Positions 18,191 to 27,377 of a stretch of DNA of 64,000 nt are shown piece after piece. Position 1 is the first letter of the stretch; each line of letters starts with the position of its first letter. A model generated the notes under the pieces. The model had not been told where the DNA came from and did no database searches. It saw only the letters and a list, made by a program, of their open reading frames with translations. Source of the stretch: Staphylococcus simiae (lineage in GTDB: Bacteria; Bacillota; Bacilli; Staphylococcales; Staphylococcaceae); NCBI RefSeq assembly GCF_017357005.1, contig NZ_CP071589.1, positions 2,294,001-2,358,000 of the forward strand, read 5' to 3'. Both the position numbers and the translations under genes were made by a program.

Positions 18191-19798
18191 TTAATGTGCT
18201 AACATTTCTTCTTTAATTTCATCTTTGTTTAATTTAGCTGGATAATATGTTGGCCAATTGTCTAATTCTTTTAATACTTTGTCGTTATCATCACCCATAA
18301 AAATATGGAAATGTTCTGCTTTTTTAGGTGCAATATTGTGATCGCTAAATTGAATATATTTAGGTAATACTTTATCGTTACTATCTACTAATTTAAACAT
18401 GTATCTAACGCCACGATTTCCTTTGGCATATTTTAATACTTTCTTACCATTGTATTCATATTTACCAGTATGTTCTTTACCATCTTTAGTAAATGTGATG
18501 TCATTACCTTTAATTTTTATGTTGGCAATATCTGTTTTATAACCTTTATCATAGTACGCTTTTAAGTCTTTAGCTGATTTTTTAGGATCATCTTCAGCTT
18601 TATGTTTCATAACATCATCAAGTGAACCATCTTTTAAATATGGATAAACCGATTGCCAATCACCTTCATAATCGCTTAGTTGACGATCTTTAATATCACT
18701 ATCTTTAAAATAACCATCAGATATCGCTTTGTCATGTTTATGTTTAGCTTTATTATCATCAATCTTAATGTTGCTATCTAAAGCTTTATCAATATTTTTA
18801 ATATTAGACTTCATTAAAGACTGATAAGTAATGTTATCTTTCTTCTGTTGCTCTTTATTTAATGATTCCATATTATAAAATTTTAACGGTTGTGCATCCG
18901 TTTCTTGTCTAATCGTTTCTGTCACTTTGTTAGCTACGTTATCTTCATAAAGTATGTATTTGACGTCATTATCTTTAATTTCTTTAACAATTTTCGTTAA
19001 TTCTTTTTGTGATGGATCTTCTGCATTCATATTTTGAATACCTTTTTGAACAAAGCCGTAACGATCCGCAAGATAACCAATAGATTCATGTGAGATAAAT
19101 ACTGCATTACCTTTTTTATCTTTAGTCGTTTGTGCCATTTCTTTATCTAATTCTTTAAGGTCATCATTTAATTTTTTATAATTTTTTTCATATTCATTTT
19201 TATGTTTAGGATCTTTTTTCACTAGCTCATCTTTGATTTCTTTAGCAAATGTTTGATCCATTTTTGGATCTAACCAAACATGAGGATCATATCCACCATG
19301 ATGACGGTGTCCCTTATGTTCTTCGTGACCTTTATCGTCATGGTCATGCTTTTCTCCATGATTATGCTCTTCTTCATGTTCATGTTTATCACTGCTATGC
19401 TCATGCTCTTCTTCATGGTGATGTTGATCTGTTAATAATGCTGTTTTATCTAATTTATCTTCAAGTGATAACTTTTTATCTTTATCTTTTATTGTTGATG
19501 CTACCTTTTTAGCTACTGGATCTAATTTATCACCTGTATAAACAAATAAATCTGCTTTACTCGCACTCAAGATATCCTTTTGTGTAGGTTCATAACTATG
19601 TAAGTCCGTACCTGCTGGGTAGATTGATGATACATTTACATGCTTACCACCAATTTGTTGTGCAAATGACTGTAATGGATAAACGGTTGTTTTAATTGTT
19701 ATCTTGCCATCTTGGTGTTTATGATCATCATTGCCACATGCTGCTAAAGAAAGTGCTAAAGCAGGTACTAGACATAATATTCCTAATTTCTTTTTCAT
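18191..19798 (-). CDS. adcA: Zinc ABC-transporter binding lipoprotein with ZinT domain
   Basis: AdcA captures zinc outside the cell for the AdcBC importer, which is encoded elsewhere. The 535-residue protein has a lipobox LAAC (C21), a ZnuA-like domain with H67 and H173 as probable zinc ligands, and a very histidine-rich loop at about residues 126-167 (HHHEEEHEH...). A C-terminal ZinT domain (about 350-535; DYEGDWQSVYPYLKDGSLDD) ends with the metal-site sequence EHFHIFMGDD. This two-domain form is typical of Gram-positive AdcA. A Zur box directly overlaps the leader. Confidence 0.94.
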   Translation of the reverse strand: MKKKLGILCLVPALALSLAACGNDDHKHQDGKITIKTTVYPLQSFAQQIGGKHVNVSSIYPAGTDLHSYEPTQKDILSASKADLFVYTGDKLDPVAKKVASTIKDKDKKLSLEDKLDKTALLTDQHHHEEEHEHSSDKHEHEEEHNHGEKHDHDDKGHEEHKGHRHHGGYDPHVWLDPKMDQTFAKEIKDELVKKDPKHKNEYEKNYKKLNDDLKELDKEMAQTTKDKKGNAVFISHESIGYLADRYGFVQKGIQNMNAEDPSQKELTKIVKEIKDNDVKYILYEDNVANKVTETIRQETDAQPLKFYNMESLNKEQQKKDNITYQSLMKSNIKNIDKALDSNIKIDDNKAKHKHDKAISDGYFKDSDIKDRQLSDYEGDWQSVYPYLKDGSLDDVMKHKAEDDPKKSAKDLKAYYDKGYKTDIANIKIKGNDITFTKDGKEHTGKYEYNGKKVLKYAKGNRGVRYMFKLVDSNDKVLPKYIQFSDHNIAPKKAEHFHIFMGDDNDKVLKELDNWPTYYPAKLNKDEIKEEMLAH

Positions 19799-19809
19799 TG
19801 CCTTCCTCC

Positions 19810-19832
19810 TAAATAGTAATCATTACGTTTTA
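19810..19832. promoter_or_regulatory. Zur box upstream of adcA
   Basis: TAAATAGTAATCATTACGTTTTA is a 23-bp palindrome matching the Zur operator core (CGTAATNATTACG) with one or two changes. It lies 12 bases upstream of the adcA start, next to the AGGAGG ribosome site. Zinc-dependent repression is inferred. Confidence 0.8.
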
Positions 19833-19950
19833 AAATTATATACGTAGTTGTTATAAATTACAAGAAGAATTTAATCAATGAACTAAAATAGACATATGAT
19901 TCTTAAACTTTATCTTTTGTTGTCGTAGGATCTATAGTTTCTAAATAACA

Positions 19951-19986
19951 AAATAGGCTGAAACACATCGTGTCTCAACCTATTGC
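19951..19986 (-). terminator. Terminator after dsbA
   Basis: AAATAGGCTGAAACAC and GTGTCTCAACCTATT form a stem with one mismatch and a three-base loop. It lies about 10 bases beyond the dsbA stop on the minus strand, followed by TTGTTATTTAG. Confidence 0.65.
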
Positions 19987-19994
19987 CGTTACCA

Positions 19995-20591
19995 TTATTT
20001 ATATTTTTTTAATAATTTATCATAGTTGTCATATTTATATGGATCTTCGACTTTTTCACCATTAACAAATGCTGTAGGTGTCGTCTTAATATGATGTTCC
20101 TTAGCGATTGCTTTATCCTTATCAGCTGCTTTCCAAGATTTACTGTTCTTTGTTTTATAATCTTTCATAATCTTGTCTTGCGTAGCTTGATCAATGTTTA
20201 GCTTCTTAATCTCTTTATCTAATAAAGATTCAGTTAACCACGCTTTCTTTTCATCTTGTTGTGCAGCATATAGCTGTTGTTGAAAATCCAAAAATTGCTG
20301 TGGTGCATAATGTTCAACTGCGTGACTTGCTCTTGATCCTATAATCGAATCTTTACCTAAAAAAGCTAAATTAATATATTGATAGTCAGCTTTATGATTA
20401 TCCAAATAATTTTTACGTAACTTTGGCATAACATGATCTTCTAATTTTTTACAATATGGACATTTATAGTCACCGTATACAACGATTAATGGTTTACCAT
20501 CCTTAGTAGCTTTGGGTGCTGTTGGTTTATTCGAACATGCTCCAAGAACAATTAAACAAACAAATAATAAAGGTAATAATCTTTTAATCAT
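19995..20591 (-). CDS. dsbA: DsbA-type thiol-disulfide oxidoreductase lipoprotein
   Basis: The protein is a membrane-anchored thioredoxin-fold oxidase that forms disulfides in exported proteins. It has 198 residues, a lipobox VLGAC (C19), the active site C44-P-Y-C47 in GDYKCPYCKKL, and a cis-proline loop TTPTAFVNG. Length and lipid anchor fit the S. aureus DsbA, which works without a DsbB partner. It lies 12 bases after the small lipoprotein gene, so the two are likely co-transcribed. Confidence 0.92.
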   Translation of the reverse strand: MIKRLLPLLFVCLIVLGACSNKPTAPKATKDGKPLIVVYGDYKCPYCKKLEDHVMPKLRKNYLDNHKADYQYINLAFLGKDSIIGSRASHAVEHYAPQQFLDFQQQLYAAQQDEKKAWLTESLLDKEIKKLNIDQATQDKIMKDYKTKNSKSWKAADKDKAIAKEHHIKTTPTAFVNGEKVEDPYKYDNYDKLLKKYK

Positions 20592-20603
20592 AATTTCTCC
20601 TAT

Positions 20604-20975
20604 TTACTCCGTCATATTTTCTTCTTGATAATCCGGATCATGTTGTTGATAATACCTTCTAGAATCAAAATGTTGCTTGCTAACTACTTTATCTCCACTA
20701 TAATCATATGCATAATATCGGACTTCATCATCATTACGTAACGGTTTATACGCTAAAATAATATATTTGTCTTTATCATAAACATAGATATTCGCTTTTT
20801 TCTTATCAAAATGTTTTACTTCATCTCCATTATGCTTTTTAGCAAGTTGTTCTTGCTTAGCATTTTGTAATTTAACAGCTTTATCTATTTCTTTAACATA
20901 TTGATCATTACCGCAACCAGCCATTATTATTAATGACAACATTAAAGTGATTACTACTTTCCTCAATGCATTCAC
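20604..20975 (-). CDS. Small cystatin-like-fold lipoprotein (DUF4467-like)
   Basis: This 123-residue protein has a signal peptide with lipobox IMAGC, then a short charged domain (YVKEIDKAVKLQNAKQEQLA ... YYAYDYSGDKVV). It resembles the staphylococcal DUF4467 cystatin-like lipoproteins; this is from memory of the family and the function is unknown. TAGGAGTG precedes the ATG. It forms an apparent operon with dsbA. Confidence 0.75.
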   Translation of the reverse strand: MNALRKVVITLMLSLIIMAGCGNDQYVKEIDKAVKLQNAKQEQLAKKHNGDEVKHFDKKKANIYVYDKDKYIILAYKPLRNDDEVRYYAYDYSGDKVVSKQHFDSRRYYQQHDPDYQEENMTE

Positions 20976-21183
20976 TCCTAAAATTTATACTTCTACTCGC
21001 TTCAATTATATCTTTTACTATACACTGTCCCTCATCATCATGCCATATCATGTTATAAAAGATAATAATAATTTTAGAATTAATGAAATATTTTATAAAT
21101 TCCATATTTCTTTATCTACATATGTTGTGAAACATTAGATATTTTTTGCTAAAATGTCATAGATAGTATTTTTAGGGAATTTG

Positions 21184-21200
21184 CAACTTTTTAAAAGTTG
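21184..21200. promoter_or_regulatory. Perfect palindrome in the fmhA leader
   Basis: CAACTTTTTAAAAGTTG is an 8-bp perfect inverted repeat with one central base, 23 bases before the fmhA start. It could be an operator or an RNA hairpin; no matching regulator is known to me. Confidence 0.35.
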
Positions 21201-21223
21201 ATTCTAGAGAGGACAGAGATAAA

Positions 21224-22471
21224 ATGAAATTTGTAAACTTAACTGCGGAGGAATTGGACACTATAACATCCAAATATTTTTCGCATTATACACAATCAAG
21301 TGTACACTTTAACAATAGAAATGAAATGAAAAATGACGTACATTTAGTCGGTGTTAAGAATGACAGTGATGAAGTAATTGCTGGCTGTTTATTAACTGAG
21401 GCACGCACTTTAAAGTTCTTTAGGTATTTTTATACACATCGTGGCCCTGTCATGGACTACTCAGACCAAGCATTAGTACGCTTTTTCTTCAAATCATTAA
21501 CAGCATATTTGAAAAAGCAAAATTGTCTATATGTGCTTGTTGACCCATATTTGCTTGAAAATTTACGAACAGCTGATGGAGAAATCATTAAATCTTATGA
21601 TAATCGATCATTTATGAAGACAATGAATGACTTAGGCTATAAGCATCAAGGATTTACCATTGGTTATGACCCTATGAGTCAAATCCGTTGGTTATCTGTA
21701 TTAGATTTAAAAGATAAATCAGAAGATCAATTATTAAAAGAAATGGATTACCAAACACGTAGAAATATTAAGAAAACGTATGAAATGGGCGTCAAAGTTA
21801 GAACATTACCTATTGAAGAAACGTCCACATTTTTCGACTTATTCCGCATGGCAGAAGAAAAACATGGTTTCAAATTCCGTGAACTTCCATATTTTGAAGA
21901 AATGCAACGCATTTATGGCGATAAAGCTATGCTAAAAATGGCATATATTGATTTAAATGAATATCTTGATTCTCTAAAAGAAAAGCACCAACAATTAGCA
22001 AACGACTTAGCTGATGTTGAGCAAGCATTAACAGAAAATCCAAACTCAAAGAAAAATAAAACTAAACGTACTCAAGTACAACAACAATATGATAGTAATG
22101 CACGCAAAGTTAAACAAACAGAAGATAAAATTGCTGAAGAAGGTAGTATTTTAAATCTAGCAGCTGCAATATATTTATACAATGATTATGAAGTTTACTA
22201 TCTATCAAGTGGTTCAAACCCTAAGTATAACGAATATATGGGTGCTTATCGTTTGCAATGGGACATGATTAAATTTGCAAAAGATCATGGCATTGATCGC
22301 TATAATTTCTATGGTGTTAGTGGTGATTTCACAGAAAATGCTGAAGATTATGGTGTTCAACAATTCAAAAAAGGGTTTAATGCTAACGTTGAAGAATATA
22401 TTGGTGATTTTATTAAACCAATCAAACCAGTATTCTATAAAATCCAAAAACTTATTGAACGTCACAGATAA
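21224..22471 (+). CDS. fmhA: FemABX-family peptidoglycan-type aminoacyltransferase
   Basis: FemABX enzymes add amino acids from charged tRNA to lipid-linked peptidoglycan precursors. The 415-residue protein has the double GNAT-like fold (QTRRNIKKTYEMGVKVRTL in the first half; YNFYGVSGDFTENAEDYGVQQFKKGFN near the C-terminus). The intervening coiled-coil arm typical of FemA is at about 250-305 (KEKHQQLANDLADVEQAL). Length, gene neighbourhood and domain order fit FmhA, whose exact substrate is unsettled. AGAGGA precedes the ATG. Confidence 0.82.
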   Translation: MKFVNLTAEELDTITSKYFSHYTQSSVHFNNRNEMKNDVHLVGVKNDSDEVIAGCLLTEARTLKFFRYFYTHRGPVMDYSDQALVRFFFKSLTAYLKKQNCLYVLVDPYLLENLRTADGEIIKSYDNRSFMKTMNDLGYKHQGFTIGYDPMSQIRWLSVLDLKDKSEDQLLKEMDYQTRRNIKKTYEMGVKVRTLPIEETSTFFDLFRMAEEKHGFKFRELPYFEEMQRIYGDKAMLKMAYIDLNEYLDSLKEKHQQLANDLADVEQALTENPNSKKNKTKRTQVQQQYDSNARKVKQTEDKIAEEGSILNLAAAIYLYNDYEVYYLSSGSNPKYNEYMGAYRLQWDMIKFAKDHGIDRYNFYGVSGDFTENAEDYGVQQFKKGFNANVEEYIGDFIKPIKPVFYKIQKLIERHR

Positions 22472-22488
22472 CAAACGTTTAAAATCGA

Positions 22489-24349
22489 GTAGGAGGATAA
22501 CCATTATTTGATTATCCGTCCTCTCACACCACCGAGCGTACGGTTCCGTACTCGGCGGTTCAATATCTTGCGTAAGCCGTCTCTGCGAGTTGGGTTAATG
22601 GTTCTAACCCCCACTTGTAGAGACGTTTTGTTGTAAGTGCACGATGAACTTCATGCGTTGATGATAAGCGCCAGTATTTCTTTCTTGAATTGGCAATTTT
22701 CATTGCACTCTTATGGTCAAGTCCATACTTACGTAACATCTTATATTTGGTTTTTATTCTTTTCCATCTTTTGAGGATTAGTTGTCTAATGCGTCGGTTT
22801 AACCATGATTGTAACTTCGTTACAAAACCTGTAATAAATCCTTTACCAAAGTAATTTATCCACCCTCGTGTTACTTGATTAATTTCTGATATAATCTCTT
22901 TAAAGGTACCTGGTCTATTTCGTTTCGTTAGACGTCTTAAGGTGCGTTTTAAATTTCTTCTTGCTTCCATAGTCGGTCTGAAACGATAAGTGCCATTTAC
23001 TTTGGTCATTAGACAACTCAAGAACTTTAAACGTGTGATAGAACCTACCTTGCTCTTTTCACTATTTACAATAAGTTTAAGGTCTTTTTCGATAAACTTT
23101 GTCACACTTTCCATGACACGTTGACCCGCTCGTTTTGTACGTACAAAGATGACGAAGTCATCTGCATAACGAACAAAGCGATGACCACGTTTCTCCAATT
23201 CATTATCTAATTCGTGAAGATAAATATTACAAAGTAACGGGGAAATAACACCACCTTGCGGTGCACCTATTTCTCTACTTCGATAATTACCATTGAGGTC
23301 GATTGCACCAACCTGTAGGCTTCTACGAATAAATTTAGAAATGGCTTTATCTTGAACATGTCGTTCAAATAGATACATTAATTTATCATGGTTCAACATA
23401 TCAAAGCACTGTTTTAAATCACAATCAACTGCAACTAAGTAACCTTCTTCATAGTATGTTGCACATTCTTTAAGTGCAGTTCCTGTACTACGATTCGGTC
23501 TAAAGCCATGACTGTGTTTTGAGAAAGTACGGTCGATACTAGGTTCAATGACTTGTTTAATGGCTTGTTGGATAACTCTGTCTCTTGCGACAGGGATTCC
23601 AAGCACGCGCTTTTTCCCATTTGATTTAGGTATTTCAACCTTTCTTACTGCTTGTGGCTTATACGTGCCATCAAGCAGTTTTTGTTTAATTTGTGGAAAG
23701 TATTTTGCGAAATGTGATGTTAATTCACTTACTCGCATGCCATCGATGCCAGGTGCACCGTTGTTTTTCTTCACTTTCTTAATTGCTTTTTGTATATTAT
23801 TCTCTCTTACAACAAGCTCCATCATAGATGGAGACTCACGATACATTTCTTTCATTTCACCTAAGATTTACTGTACGCACTCATATATCCTTTTTCGTTC
23901 CACTACTTATCTTTCTATGAGTTGCCAATCATTAATTGTATTCTGTACGTTGTAAATCTCTAACCTCCATTCTTTACTTTGTATGAATATTGTTCAGTCC
24001 TTCAGTATTTCTACCTACTATGACCTCTGCTGACTTCTCATCATTCGTTATTACTACGATTTTTTTTATCGCTGATGAGACCTCCCCGGGTAAGAGTAAC
24101 CACTTTCCACTCATTCCACTGCATCATTTACTATATAGAACTCGGGTAGTATCGGACTTTATCTTGTATTGCAGATTCATCCATTCCACATAGCCTTGTA
24201 TGATATTTCTGTTCGTCAGTGCGAGTGTTTGCGTCCGACTTCCTTCAGATTCCATTTCACAATGGACACCCTTGTCTTTCGCTAACAGTTCCTACTACCA
24301 AGCCTGTAACGGACTTTCACCGTCTAGTAATTACCCATGCCGGGCGCAC
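22489..24349 (-). mobile_element. Group IIC intron with maturase gene
   Basis: On the minus strand the intron begins GTGCGCCCGGCATGGGT at 24349, the usual group II 5' end. A domain V hairpin lies at about 22530-22559 (CCGCCGAGTACGG...CCGTACGCTCGG) and includes the CGC triad typical of class C. A domain VI hairpin (GAGGACGGATAA ... TTATCCTCC) ends in TCCTAC at 22489. The total is about 1861 bases. The 5' end sits 7 bases after a terminator stem, the known insertion preference of class C introns. All parts look intact, so it may be active. Confidence 0.88.
22560..23855 (-). CDS. ltrA: Group II intron reverse transcriptase/maturase
   Basis: The 431-residue protein reverse-transcribes and helps splice its intron. 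Reverse transcriptase motifs are in order: GAPGIDGM near 33, RVLGIPVARDRVIQQA near 83, HGFRPNRST near 116, GAPQGGVISPLLCNIYL near 197, and the catalytic YADD at 230-233. A maturase/X domain follows (INYFGKGFITGFVTKLQSWL region). There is no HNH endonuclease domain, as usual for class C introns. The stop codon touches domain V. AGGTGAA precedes the ATG. Confidence 0.93.
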   Translation of the reverse strand: MKEMYRESPSMMELVVRENNIQKAIKKVKKNNGAPGIDGMRVSELTSHFAKYFPQIKQKLLDGTYKPQAVRKVEIPKSNGKKRVLGIPVARDRVIQQAIKQVIEPSIDRTFSKHSHGFRPNRSTGTALKECATYYEEGYLVAVDCDLKQCFDMLNHDKLMYLFERHVQDKAISKFIRRSLQVGAIDLNGNYRSREIGAPQGGVISPLLCNIYLHELDNELEKRGHRFVRYADDFVIFVRTKRAGQRVMESVTKFIEKDLKLIVNSEKSKVGSITRLKFLSCLMTKVNGTYRFRPTMEARRNLKRTLRRLTKRNRPGTFKEIISEINQVTRGWINYFGKGFITGFVTKLQSWLNRRIRQLILKRWKRIKTKYKMLRKYGLDHKSAMKIANSRKKYWRLSSTHEVHRALTTKRLYKWGLEPLTQLAETAYARY

Positions 24350-24356
24350 AACAAAT

Positions 24357-24390
24357 GGAGTGGAGTAGAAATTAATTTCTGCTCCACTCC
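24357..24390. terminator. Bidirectional terminator between fmhA and the butanediol dehydrogenase gene
   Basis: GGAGTGGAGTAGAAA and TTTCTGCTCCACTCC form a long stem around a short AT loop. A TATTTTATTTTT run follows on the plus strand. It serves the minus-strand dehydrogenase gene (stop at 24401), and the intron begins 7 bases beyond it. Without the intron fmhA would end about 35 bases away and could share it. Confidence 0.8.
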
Positions 24391-24400
24391 TATTTTATTT

Positions 24401-25441
24401 TTATGATAATTTAACAAGTATTTTCGCTTGAGATTTATCATTAACCAGTTGTTCAAATCCATTTTGTACGATATCTTCTAAGTCAATTTCATCAGTGATG
24501 ACATCTTTCACATTCAAATTACCTTCATTTATCAAATCAATTGTTTGTTGGAATGTGGTTGGTGTATAAGCAATAGTTGAAGTAAGTTTAACTCCAGAAT
24601 TAGTTAATTGCATAGGATTCCATTCAATAGCATGACCAAAGATAGAAACGATAACAACAGTTCCTCTTGCTCTAGTAACTTCTATTGAATCTTTAAGTGT
24701 AGATGCAACACCAGCGACTTCAAATGCTACATCCACACCAGCATTGGTATTGTTACGAATCACGTCGTTAGGATTTTCTTCTCCCGAATTAACAGTATGT
24801 GTTGCGCCAACTTCTCTAGCTTTCTTCAAGCGTTCATCTGATAAGTCAAAGACAAATATTTTACTCGCGCCAGCCGCTTTAGCAGCAATAATTGTTAATA
24901 ATCCAATAGGACCTGCACCAAAGATTGCTACAGTATCTCCAAACAATACTTCCCCTTCTTTAATCGCTTGTACTGCTACTGCTGTAGGTTCAACAAGTGC
25001 ACCTTCTTTATCAGAAACTTGATCTGGTAATTTATAAACATTTTCTTCAGGCGCATTAGTAAATTCTGCGAAACCACCATCAGAACCTAATCCAATAAAT
25101 GAATAACCATCATACAAATCGATGTTTTCTTCTTTCTCCCTATTAGAAACAGTTGGGTTTACTACTACTCGATCACCTTTTTTAAATTTAGTAACATTAG
25201 CGCCAACTTCGTCAACAACACCTGCAAATTCATGTCCTAAAGTTACTGGTGCCTGTTGACCAAGGAATGGATCTGGTTTGTCTGTTGAAATAAAGATAGG
25301 TCCTTCTAGATATTCATGTAAATCTGTACCACAAATACCAGCCCAGGATACTTTAACTTTAACTTCATTATCTTGTAATACTTTAGGTTCCCTGTCTTCA
25401 ACTCTTACATCTTTTTGACCGTACCATACTGCAGCTTTCAT
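24401..25441 (-). CDS. bdhA: Butanediol dehydrogenase-like zinc alcohol dehydrogenase
   Basis: The 346-residue medium-chain dehydrogenase matches the (R,R)-2,3-butanediol dehydrogenase group. Catalytic-zinc residues appear in GICGTDLHEYLEGPIF (Cys), TLGHEFAG (His-Glu) and GALVEPTAVAV (Glu). The structural zinc cysteines of other alcohol dehydrogenases are absent, as in this group. The NAD motif is FGAGPIGLLTI. It would interconvert acetoin and 2,3-butanediol with NAD(H), reoxidising NADH in fermentation; a related polyol substrate is possible. A Fur-like box lies over its promoter. Confidence 0.82.
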   Translation of the reverse strand: MKAAVWYGQKDVRVEDREPKVLQDNEVKVKVSWAGICGTDLHEYLEGPIFISTDKPDPFLGQQAPVTLGHEFAGVVDEVGANVTKFKKGDRVVVNPTVSNREKEENIDLYDGYSFIGLGSDGGFAEFTNAPEENVYKLPDQVSDKEGALVEPTAVAVQAIKEGEVLFGDTVAIFGAGPIGLLTIIAAKAAGASKIFVFDLSDERLKKAREVGATHTVNSGEENPNDVIRNNTNAGVDVAFEVAGVASTLKDSIEVTRARGTVVIVSIFGHAIEWNPMQLTNSGVKLTSTIAYTPTTFQQTIDLINEGNLNVKDVITDEIDLEDIVQNGFEQLVNDKSQAKILVKLS

Positions 25442-25484
25442 TAATAACCCCTCCTATTTTGATATACTGTCATTCTATACCTTT

Positions 25485-25499
25485 TGAGAATCATTATCA
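25485..25499. promoter_or_regulatory. Fur-like box over the butanediol dehydrogenase promoter
   Basis: TGAGAATCATTATCA matches the 7-1-7 Fur box TGATAATNATTATCA at all but one position. On the minus strand it overlaps a -35 (TTGATA) that is 17 bases from a possible -10 (TAGAAT). Iron control is inferred; PerR boxes are similar and cannot be excluded. Confidence 0.55.
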
Positions 25500-25636
25500 A
25501 TTAAAGTAGTTTGAATTTTCAAAACATGGTCTTGATTTTGTAAAAAAATGACTATCTATAATTAGATGACAACATCTTGCACAATTATTTAAATTAAAGG
25601 TTCTCTAGCAAATCGGACTGATACATAATTAAATTT

Positions 25637-25999
25637 TCAAGCCTCGCACCCCAGCTTGCACATTAAAGTAAAAATTCTGTTGACAGAATTTTTCTTTGCT
25701 GGGGCCCCAATGACCAACCTTGCCCGTCTTGCACATTATAGTAAAAATTTTATTTTTAAAATTTTTCTATGACGGGTCCCTGCATTGCATGTTAGAGTTT
25801 CTGCTATCTTGATAGCTAGAAAATCTTATGCAGTTTATTATGAATTAATAAACTGTAAACCTATTTCAGATAACCAGTTTTTCTGTGTTGGGTCCCTTCC
25901 TAGGGTGCTGTCTCAGCCTCCCCAACTTGCATTATCCTTTGAAACTAAATGATTAGTTTCTTTTTGTTGGGGCCCCGGTCTTCGACTAGCACTGTTACC
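25637..25999. repeat. STAR-like intergenic repeat array, left part
   Basis: Successive hairpin modules read CCCAGCTTGCACATT ... GCTGGGGCCCC, GCCCGTCTTGCACATT ... GACGGGTCCC and CCCCAACTTGCATT ... GTTGGGGCCCC. The array is cut at 25999 by the IS21-type element; its remainder is 28191-28265 (CAACTTTCATTGTTTG ... TGTTGGGTCCC). The 25730-25880 part is nearly the same as 35037-35215. Confidence 0.8.
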
Positions 26000-26090
26000 T
26001 GGAAATGATAATTTAATAATGTACACTTTTGACTGTTTAAGTATGTACAATCTGTAAAATTTAGAGATAATTTTATTGAGGTGAATAACA

Positions 26091-27377
26091 ATGAAATTAT
26101 CTTTAGATATAAATACAGATTATGAAGTTACAACTCTTTCAGATTTACCAAAATTAAAAATTGTTATGGAGAGCTTAAACATGAAAATTAATAAAAGTGA
26201 AATCGCAAGACAAATGAATGTAGATCGAAGAACAATAGATAAATATTTAAATGGCTTTAAACCTTCGGTTAATCGAAAAAAACAATCTAAAATTGATCCC
26301 TATTATGATTTAATAAAAGAATTGTTGTCTGAAGAATGTGAACAGAAATTCTTTTATAAACGCGTGTTATGGCAATACCTTAAAGATAATCATGGTCTAA
26401 ATTGTGCGTATTCCACATTTAGAACATATATAAGAAAACATGATTTATTCAATAATTATTTTAAAAAAGGACGACAAAAGTCAACGCCTGTTGGAACAAC
26501 TAGATTTGAAACAAAACCAGGTTGCCAAGCTCAATTTGATTGGAAGGAAGATATAAGATTTAAAACGAAGGATCATCAAGAGGTATCTTTAAATATTGGT
26601 GTTTTACTCCTGTCATATTCACGCTTCAAAATTATGCAAGTTACGATGAGTAAATCATTAGATGTATTACTTAATTTAATGGTTCAAGCTTTTGAATCTA
26701 TTGAAGGTGTTCCAGAGGAACTTGTTACAGATAATATGAAAACAGTGATGAGTCAACCTAGGACTGAAACGTTTAGTGGACAAGTTAATCCTAAATTCAA
26801 ACAATTCGCTGATGATTTTAATTTTAAAGTGAAGCCGTGTATAGCTGGTCGTCCTAGAACGAAAGGTAAAGTTGAATCCATTATGAAAATATTAGATGAA
26901 ATTCATGCCTATCAAGGACAATTATACTTACATGAAATTCCACAATTTATTGACGAATTAAATGATCGTTTGAATTACTCAGTGCATAATGGGACAGGAA
27001 AAATACCAATTATTGAAGTAAAAAAAGAAAAGAGCTTCTTACAGCCATTACCCAATGTCCATGTAAGAAACTCATATAAAGTAGAACATAAATATTTGAA
27101 AGTCAATCGTTCGAATATGATTACATATCGCTCCAATCAGTACTCAGTTCCTGCTGAATACTATGGAAAAACGGTTGAAGTTCAAGTTTATGATCAACGT
27201 TTGTTTGTTTATTATAACACCAAATTAATCGTTGAGCATCCTATTACCCATCATAAATTAAATTATCAGCAACAACACTATTTAGAAACGCTAGCTGTCT
27301 CCTATGGAGACCATGATGATATTAATCAGCTGGCCTTAGATAATTTAAAAACGATAGGAGAGATGTATGATGAATAA
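26091..27377 (+). CDS. istA: IS21-family transposase IstA
   Basis: The 428-residue transposase has an N-terminal helix-turn-helix (NKSEIARQMNVDRRTIDKYL, about 34-53). The DDE catalytic core has residues at about D150 (AQFDWKED), D214 (LVTDNMKT) and E262 (TKGKVESIM), and a C-terminal domain follows. The length is at the short end of the family but all motifs are present. GAGGTG precedes the ATG. Its stop overlaps the istB start by 11 bases. Confidence 0.92.
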   Translation: MKLSLDINTDYEVTTLSDLPKLKIVMESLNMKINKSEIARQMNVDRRTIDKYLNGFKPSVNRKKQSKIDPYYDLIKELLSEECEQKFFYKRVLWQYLKDNHGLNCAYSTFRTYIRKHDLFNNYFKKGRQKSTPVGTTRFETKPGCQAQFDWKEDIRFKTKDHQEVSLNIGVLLLSYSRFKIMQVTMSKSLDVLLNLMVQAFESIEGVPEELVTDNMKTVMSQPRTETFSGQVNPKFKQFADDFNFKVKPCIAGRPRTKGKVESIMKILDEIHAYQGQLYLHEIPQFIDELNDRLNYSVHNGTGKIPIIEVKKEKSFLQPLPNVHVRNSYKVEHKYLKVNRSNMITYRSNQYSVPAEYYGKTVEVQVYDQRLFVYYNTKLIVEHPITHHKLNYQQQHYLETLAVSYGDHDDINQLALDNLKTIGEMYDE

